A stretch of 8,692 nucleotides of DNA from Campylobacter_A concisus_Y. Its GTDB lineage: Bacteria; Campylobacterota; Campylobacteria; Campylobacterales; Campylobacteraceae. Of this stretch, positions 5,443 to 8,692 are shown in pieces. Both the position numbers and the translations under genes were made by a program. Numbering within the stretch: position 1 is the stretch's first letter; each line of letters begins with the position of its first letter. The stretch spans positions 1-8,692 of the forward strand of contig NZ_CABPTY010000009.1 in NCBI RefSeq assembly GCF_902460415.1. The letters run 5' to 3'. The notes below the pieces were generated by a model that searched no databases, was not told where the DNA came from, and was given only the letters and a program-made list of their open reading frames with translations.

Positions 5443-5859
5443 TTTTTATGAAAACTTAAGCAAGCTAAAAAAGGGCTGTTTTGGCTTAAGGTTAAAAGCC
5501 GTTTTTTTGTGGAGCGATGATGTAGATTAAATCTAGGTCATCTTTTAAAGCTGGCTACGTTTAACGTATAAAGCTTTTACGTTTCACTTTCAAAGCTCGA
5601 GCCTTGACAATAGGGCTGTTTAGGTTTCATTGTTAGAGCTAGTTGGACGGATAGCCTATTTTTAGGGGTCGGCTCGCGCCCTTAATTTTAAGGGGACGGA
5701 CAAAGCTCATATTTAAGGGCTTTGCTACGTAAGCCAAAAACTAGGCTAACGCATAAAACTAGGGCTTCACTCACCCAAAAATTTAGGTCAGTGAATTTAT
5801 CTTGCGTTGAGGTAACAAGCTATAATCTCGCCTGATTATTATAATAGATTTTGCTTGAT
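5443..5859. other. Noncoding, hairpin- and repeat-rich region after the replication gene
   Basis: No gene is visible in these 417 bases. It contains a near-palindrome AACGTATAAAGC/GCTTTTACGTT at 5563-5583 and a hairpin CCCTTAA-TT-TTAAGGG at 5679-5694. AGGGCTGTTT occurs twice (5472-5481, 5612-5621) and AGGGCT twice more (5716-5721, 5761-5766). GGACGGA occurs twice (5645-5651, 5694-5700), and arms ATAATC/GATTAT lie near the replication gene's stop. It lies directly downstream of a predicted replication initiator, so it could hold a single-strand origin or the terminus of the element. That role is inferred. Confidence 0.4.
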
Positions 5860-6624
5860 TTATTTAAAGATGGCTAGTTCTCTCTTGTTCTCTTTTGACT
5901 TGTAGGGTTTGATTGTGCCTTGCTCTTTGGTGGTCTTGTCTAGTATGGATTTAAACTCATCTAGGGCGTATGGGAGTTGCAAATTTAGCCTTTGTTTGAG
6001 AGGCAATGGATTATCTTTGCTTTTAGGATTTATGCTTACTACGGCTTCGGCTCGGTAGATAGGCAAGTTTAGATTATTCTTTTTTGCCTTGTCATAAAAA
6101 TACACTCTAGTTAATACATCGTTGCTTTTTAGATACTTAGTATTTTCAAAGCTAATAACCTCATCGCAAAAGGCTTCAAGGTTAAAGGGGCTATCCTTGT
6201 CAAAACAAAGGTCAAGCGATGAAACGTTATTTATCACGCCTAAAAGCTCCACTATTAGCTCTTTAGGTGGTGGCGTCTTGTTATACTGCCTAAGTCCATA
6301 AACTTCAAATAACGCCTTTTGTGGTTCGTTGCCTGACGATTTTAAAGTAGCGTAAAAAATAGGCAAGTCACTAAGAGCATAAATATTTACTATCTCATAA
6401 TCTCGAAACTCGTAACGGCGTTCTATCTTGACGGCTTTTGCTGTTTGCTTATCCAGCTTTTGCCACTTTTTGCCATATTTTCGAGCGATCGATTTTAAAA
6501 GGTCGATTTTTTTATGGGTCTTTTGCGTAATAGCCTTTTTGTAAAAAGTCGCCCTTATGGTGTCTATGTAAATTTTGCTTTCGGCTGTATTGATAATGCT
6601 TGCAAGTTCTGCTAAAATATCCAT
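5860..6624 (-). CDS. Putative rolling-circle replication initiation protein
   Basis: This 254-residue protein lacks a close match I can name, but its motifs resemble the Rep_trans/RstA-type replication initiators of rolling-circle plasmids and filamentous phages. An early strand KIYIDTIRATFY is at 17-28. A central acidic strand SSLDLCFDKD at 135-144 matches the R-x-D-x-A-x-D metal-binding motif. RVYFYDKAKKNN at 173-184 resembles the tyrosine-bearing I/V-Y-D/N-K motif, followed by strand YRAEAVV. In that family a tyrosine nicks one strand at the origin and stays bound to the 5' end. The tail is basic. The ribosome-binding site is weak and a GC-rich hairpin stands just upstream, so translation may be throttled. 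A non-replicative phage protein is the alternative. Confidence 0.5.
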   Translation of the reverse strand: MDILAELASIINTAESKIYIDTIRATFYKKAITQKTHKKIDLLKSIARKYGKKWQKLDKQTAKAVKIERRYEFRDYEIVNIYALSDLPIFYATLKSSGNEPQKALFEVYGLRQYNKTPPPKELIVELLGVINNVSSLDLCFDKDSPFNLEAFCDEVISFENTKYLKSNDVLTRVYFYDKAKKNNLNLPIYRAEAVVSINPKSKDNPLPLKQRLNLQLPYALDEFKSILDKTTKEQGTIKPYKSKENKRELAIFK

Positions 6625-6639
6625 TGAAATTAACTTTTA

Positions 6640-6663
6640 AGGGCGGTTTGTCTGCTCCGCCCT
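6640..6663. other. GC-rich hairpin before the replication gene
   Basis: AGGGCGG (6640-6646) and CCGCCCT (6657-6663) form a perfect 7-bp stem with a 10-base loop, in the 50-base gap between the antirepressor and the replication gene. It ends 15 bases from the ATG at 6624. No T-run follows in the direction of transcription. It may cut or stabilise the message, or limit expression of the replication protein. Confidence 0.55.
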
Positions 6664-6674
6664 CTTTGACTTAA

Positions 6675-7484
6675 CTATTTGCTTTTTATCGCATTAATCA
6701 ATCTTTCGGCTAGCTTTACTTGACCTTTTGGTGTTATTAGAGTGATAAGGTCTAAGCATTGCTCGCCGTTTGGCTTTGTAAATGGTCGTGGTTCACGTCT
6801 AAAATATCCCATATTTAGATACTTTTGAAAAGGTTCGTTATTAAACATTAAAAACCCTAGTTCTCGCATTAAAGCGAATAACCGCTTTTGTCCTGTAATT
6901 ACACCTTTATTTTTATCACAAAGCAATTTAGCATATTCGCCTATTTTTAAATCGCCGTGGCTACTCTCTATTGTCTTAGCGTATGCGATATAAGGCTTAT
7001 TTTCTACCGCTTGGGTTTCTAGGCGTTTATTTTGCTCTAGTGTATCGGCATATCTTAGAGCTAGCTCAGCAAGTGAGCGAGGATTATCTAAAAGCTCTTG
7101 AATAGTAGTAGGGCGGTTATTTCTGTTTAAAATAAAATCGCTCGCCCAGTCCCTAAAGGCTATTGTTTGAGGTGTTTCGGTTAGCTTAAAGCCTAGGGTT
7201 ATCACGCCCTTTTTAGTCCAAAATACCATTTTTTGACTATTAGACACCCCGCCCGATTTGTCAGGGGGTGTATCATATACGCCACCTTTGCCATCGTTAT
7301 ACATATCTTTGTAATAATAATGCACGCCCTCGATGTATTCAGTCGCTCCCTGCGTTCTTTGTTTTCTAATAGCCTCTTGTGTAACTCCAAAGCCCTCGGC
7401 TACTTGTCTATCTGATAAGCTCCACGTGTCTTGATACTCCGAAATCTCTAAATTTAGATCATTAAATGCTACTATTGCTTTCAT
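6675..7484 (-). CDS. Phage antirepressor with BRO-N-like and KilAC domains
   Basis: This 269-residue protein joins two phage modules. Residues about 20-120 are a BRO-N/ORF6N-like DNA-binding region, including a helix-turn-helix-like stretch (LSDRQVAEGFGVTQEAIRKQR) and KMVFWTKKGVITLGFKL followed by IAFRDWASDFIL. Residues about 163-265 are a KilAC domain: ENKPYIAYAKTIESS, then LKIGEYAKLL, GQKRLFALMRELGFL and a closing TPKGQVKLAERL. Proteins of this type lift phage repression or act in replication control. The gene overlaps the upstream gene by 23 bases and has AAGGA before its ATG, so it is translated from the AlpA-led operon. A helical linker (139-162) separates the domains. The C-terminal domain identification is firm; the N-terminal one is somewhat less so. 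Confidence 0.9.
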   Translation of the reverse strand: MKAIVAFNDLNLEISEYQDTWSLSDRQVAEGFGVTQEAIRKQRTQGATEYIEGVHYYYKDMYNDGKGGVYDTPPDKSGGVSNSQKMVFWTKKGVITLGFKLTETPQTIAFRDWASDFILNRNNRPTTIQELLDNPRSLAELALRYADTLEQNKRLETQAVENKPYIAYAKTIESSHGDLKIGEYAKLLCDKNKGVITGQKRLFALMRELGFLMFNNEPFQKYLNMGYFRREPRPFTKPNGEQCLDLITLITPKGQVKLAERLINAIKSK

Positions 7485-7698
7485 CGTTGTATCCTTGCTC
7501 CGTTAGTTCTCTTACTTGCTTTCTTAGGTTTTTGTTGATGTAAAATAGGTCGTAAGCCATATTTATTAGCCCTTGTGGTGCTTCTTTCACACTCGAAACG
7601 CCATAAGCTCTTAAATGGCTAGTAAATTCTTTTAATTTTTTAGGCTCAATAGCGATTATCGCTCCGCCTTTGCCTGCTGTTGTAATGCTAATTTTCAT
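7462..7698 (-). CDS. Small hypothetical protein, 78 aa
   Basis: I do not recognise this protein. It begins with a compact strand-rich segment, MKISITTAGKGGAIIAIEPK, containing a glycine turn. Two helical stretches follow (LKEFTSHLRAYGV and INKNLRKQVRELTEQ), then a short polar tail. AAAAAGG stands 6 bases before the ATG. The 23-base overlap with the antirepressor and the 3-base gap from the upstream gene show it is part of the AlpA-led operon. Size and position suit a phage control or accessory factor. Confidence 0.7.
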   Translation of the reverse strand: MKISITTAGKGGAIIAIEPKKLKEFTSHLRAYGVSSVKEAPQGLINMAYDLFYINKNLRKQVRELTEQGYNDESNSSI

Positions 7699-7701
7699 TT
7701 T

Positions 7702-7959
7702 TTACCTTTTTCGCTGTTTAAAAAAGCCGTTTATTAGCTTTTTGTTTTCGTCCTTTAGTTTGTTAATATCCCCTGCTAGTTGTAGCGATGTATCGTAAAA
7801 GCTAAGGGCTACATCTAACGCCTGCTTTGTTTGTTCGCTTATCTCGTCGTTGCTTATGGCTTTTGATAGGCTAGGGTTACGCTCTTTTACTATTAGCATA
7901 AAGCCTAAGTAAAAATCCTCCTCGCTCATATCGTTATATTTTGGTTTTATGGGCTTCAT
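7702..7959 (-). CDS. Small hypothetical protein, 85 aa
   Basis: I do not recognise this protein. It is helical and charged, with SEEDFYLGFMLIVKERNPSL near residues 12-31 and a Lys-rich C-terminal helix (INKLKDENKKLINGFFKQRKR), which may be a short coiled coil. No signal peptide or membrane segment is visible. Its ATG overlaps the AlpA stop as ATGA and is preceded by GGGGG within the AlpA coding end, so it is translationally coupled to AlpA. It is the second gene of the operon. Confidence 0.7.
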   Translation of the reverse strand: MKPIKPKYNDMSEEDFYLGFMLIVKERNPSLSKAISNDEISEQTKQALDVALSFYDTSLQLAGDINKLKDENKKLINGFFKQRKR

Positions 7960-8168
7960 CTTTCGCCCCCTTGCTCTGGTGTCGCTCCGCCTTGCTTTTT
8001 ATACATAAAAGCTTCGAGGTCATCACGTTTAAAGCGGATAGTTTGATTTGTGTAGATGATAGGTTTAGGGAAGTCGTCCATTTTTTGATAACGATAAAGA
8101 GTTGATAAGCCTATGCCTAGAAACTCCGCCGCCTCTTTTTTGTTAAATAAGTGTTGTGTTGGTGTCAT
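7956..8168 (-). CDS. alpA: AlpA-like excisionase/regulator
   Basis: This 70-residue protein is a MerR-like winged-helix AlpA protein. LFNKKEAAEFLGIGLSTLYR at 7-26 is the helix-turn-helix, and DFPKPIIYTNQTIRFKRDDL at 32-51 is the wing with the P-K-P-I and R-F-K-R-D-D-L signature. AlpA proteins act as excisionases or activate integrase genes in prophages, phage satellites and integrated plasmids. It heads the leftward operon that includes the antirepressor and the replication gene. AAAGGAT lies 8 bases before the ATG. The C-terminal tail is Gly/Glu-rich. Regulation probably involves repeats and a palindrome in the upstream 290 bases. Confidence 0.93.
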   Translation of the reverse strand: MTPTQHLFNKKEAAEFLGIGLSTLYRYQKMDDFPKPIIYTNQTIRFKRDDLEAFMYKKQGGATPEQGGER

Positions 8169-8409
8169 TTTTTTATCCTTTATCTTGATTTACAAAAGCC
8201 AACGTTAAAAACTTGCAAGTGTTGTTAGTTTGCCTTGATTTGATATGAGAATATTAATAAATAAAAATATTAATAGCTAGTGTAAAAGTAGCGTTAAAAT
8301 CAATGCTAGAAATAAATTTTTAGCGTGAAAAATGATGTAAAAAATAAAAAAGTTTCACGGAATTTGATGTAGATTTTTAAAAACTTGCATTTGTTGAGAT
8401 GTAAAAAAT
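8169..8409. promoter_or_regulatory. Repeat-dense control region upstream of alpA
   Basis: No gene is visible. A 20-base repeat, TTAAAAACTTGCA followed by two variable bases and TGTTG, occurs at 8205-8224 and 8377-8396 with 18 of 20 positions shared. Its first copy contains the palindrome ACTTGCAAGT (8211-8220). AATATTAATA is at 8250-8259 and 8266-8275. TAGCGT-x-AAAA is at 8289-8299 and 8321-8331. GATGTAAAAAATAAA occurs at 8334-8348 and 8398-8412. Arms CGTGAAA (8324-8330) and TTTCACG (8353-8359) form a dyad. The likely role is binding of AlpA, integrase or a replication protein, plus the alpA promoter. No clear -35/-10 pair stands out. Confidence 0.55.
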
Positions 8410-8443
8410 AAATTTCTTACATCGAAAGCAATGTAAGAAATTT
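8410..8443 (-). terminator. Strong intrinsic terminator after the right-edge gene
   Basis: AAATTTCTTACAT (8410-8422) and ATGTAAGAAATTT (8431-8443) form a perfect 13-bp stem with the 8-base loop CGAAAGCA. On the minus strand it starts 13 bases after the stop at 8457 and is followed by TATTTTTTAC, a T-rich tail. On the plus strand TTTT also follows, so it could stop transcription from both sides. It insulates the alpA control region from the upstream gene. Confidence 0.8.
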
Positions 8444-8456
8444 TTAGAGGTGTTTT

Positions 8457-8692
8457 TTATGCTTCTCTGTCGGGTTTTGTCCGTATATTTGGCTTATTGT
8501 TAAAAATATTTCTTATAGTAACTCTTAATCGTGTTATTGCTTTAGCTAACTCTAAAGGGGTAAGGTTGTTATTTTTTATATTTTTCTCTAAAAGTGAATA
8601 AAAACTTTTATCAAAATTTCTATTTGCTATTGCTGGCGTTATTGTTTTTTTTCTAGTTAAGTATATTTCATAATCAAGGGCAGATATTATTG
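8457..8692 (-). CDS. Partial unknown protein, C-terminal 77 residues
   Basis: An open frame enters from the right edge on the minus strand and ends at TAA 8457-8459. The visible 77 residues are basic and asparagine-rich, with a likely amphipathic helical stretch LTPLELAKAITRLRVTIRNIF. The tail NNKPNIRTKPDREA is basic and polar. The tyrosine-recombinase signatures (HTFA, LGH, active-site Tyr block) are absent, so this is not the C-terminus of the expected integrase. A terminator follows immediately, so it is the last gene of its transcript. The family is not recognised. Confidence 0.7.
   Translation of the reverse strand, partial: IISALDYEIYLTRKKTITPAIANRNFDKSFYSLLEKNIKNNNLTPLELAKAITRLRVTIRNIFNNKPNIRTKPDREA

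Noticed and set aside
5500..5525. Second tRNA-end scar, from GTGGAGCGATGA resembling GTGGAG in the tRNA fragment (also 2635-2646)
   Set aside because: Only GTGGAG is shared with the tRNA end; the T-arm bases are absent, so this is likely chance.
7202..7415. Frames on both strands inside the antirepressor
   Set aside because: They lie fully within the antirepressor coding region and show no start signals or recognisable domain.
8457..8692. Right-edge partial gene as the missing integrase
   Set aside because: The C-terminal 77 residues lack the conserved His, Arg and Tyr blocks of tyrosine recombinases.
61..8692. CRISPR array
   Set aside because: No regularly spaced repeats of 24-40 bases with spacers were seen; the repeats found are short and irregular.

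Overview
The window is AT-rich with short intergenic regions, overlapping ATGA gene junctions and many TTA/AAA-type codons. Its one clear housekeeping gene and a ribosomal protein S18 fragment resemble Campylobacterota sequences, so I infer a Campylobacter species (C. concisus-like). The species call is an inference. Almost every gene is on the minus strand.

Left edge (1-395): bases 43-60, read on the minus strand, are the last 18 nt of a tRNA, including CCA. The fit is best to tRNA-Ala: half of an Ala-type T-arm, then TAACTCC-A-CCA. The rest of the tRNA is missing, so this looks like the att scar at the distal end of an element integrated in a tRNA-Ala gene. The intact tRNA and integrase would then lie beyond 8692. 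The rest of this stretch is noncoding with short repeats and an inverted repeat.

Block A (396-3878): an antitoxin, ParE/RelE-like toxin and RhuM gene chain (1923 down to 396); a leader with decayed coding-like sequence (1924-2269); four small unknown genes (3490 down to 2270), two of them tandem paralogs; then a divergent XRE-type regulator at 3657-3878. Between the regulator and the small-gene operon is an AT-rich divergent promoter with a perfect 16-bp palindrome. After the regulator stop, coding-like sequence continues with a stop and a frameshift (3879-4071).

Block B (4078-5442): a complete TIGR01777-type NAD-dependent epimerase, a 47-codon ORF holding an internal fragment of rpsR (S18), and a 26-codon hydrophobic ORF. 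This looks like core-genome sequence, either carried by the element or trapped between two elements.

Block C (5443-8692): a hairpin- and repeat-rich noncoding region, then a leftward operon starting with an AlpA-like regulator, two small unknown genes, a BRO-N/KilAC antirepressor and a protein resembling rolling-circle replication initiators. Upstream is a repeat-rich control region with a strong terminator, then the 3' end of an unidentified gene that runs off the right edge.

Overall this reads as an integrated, replication-competent phage-like or satellite-like element. It has a replication and control module on the integrase-proximal side and a toxin-antitoxin/RhuM cargo at the tRNA-scar end. 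No capsid, Zot-like or conjugation gene is visible in the window.
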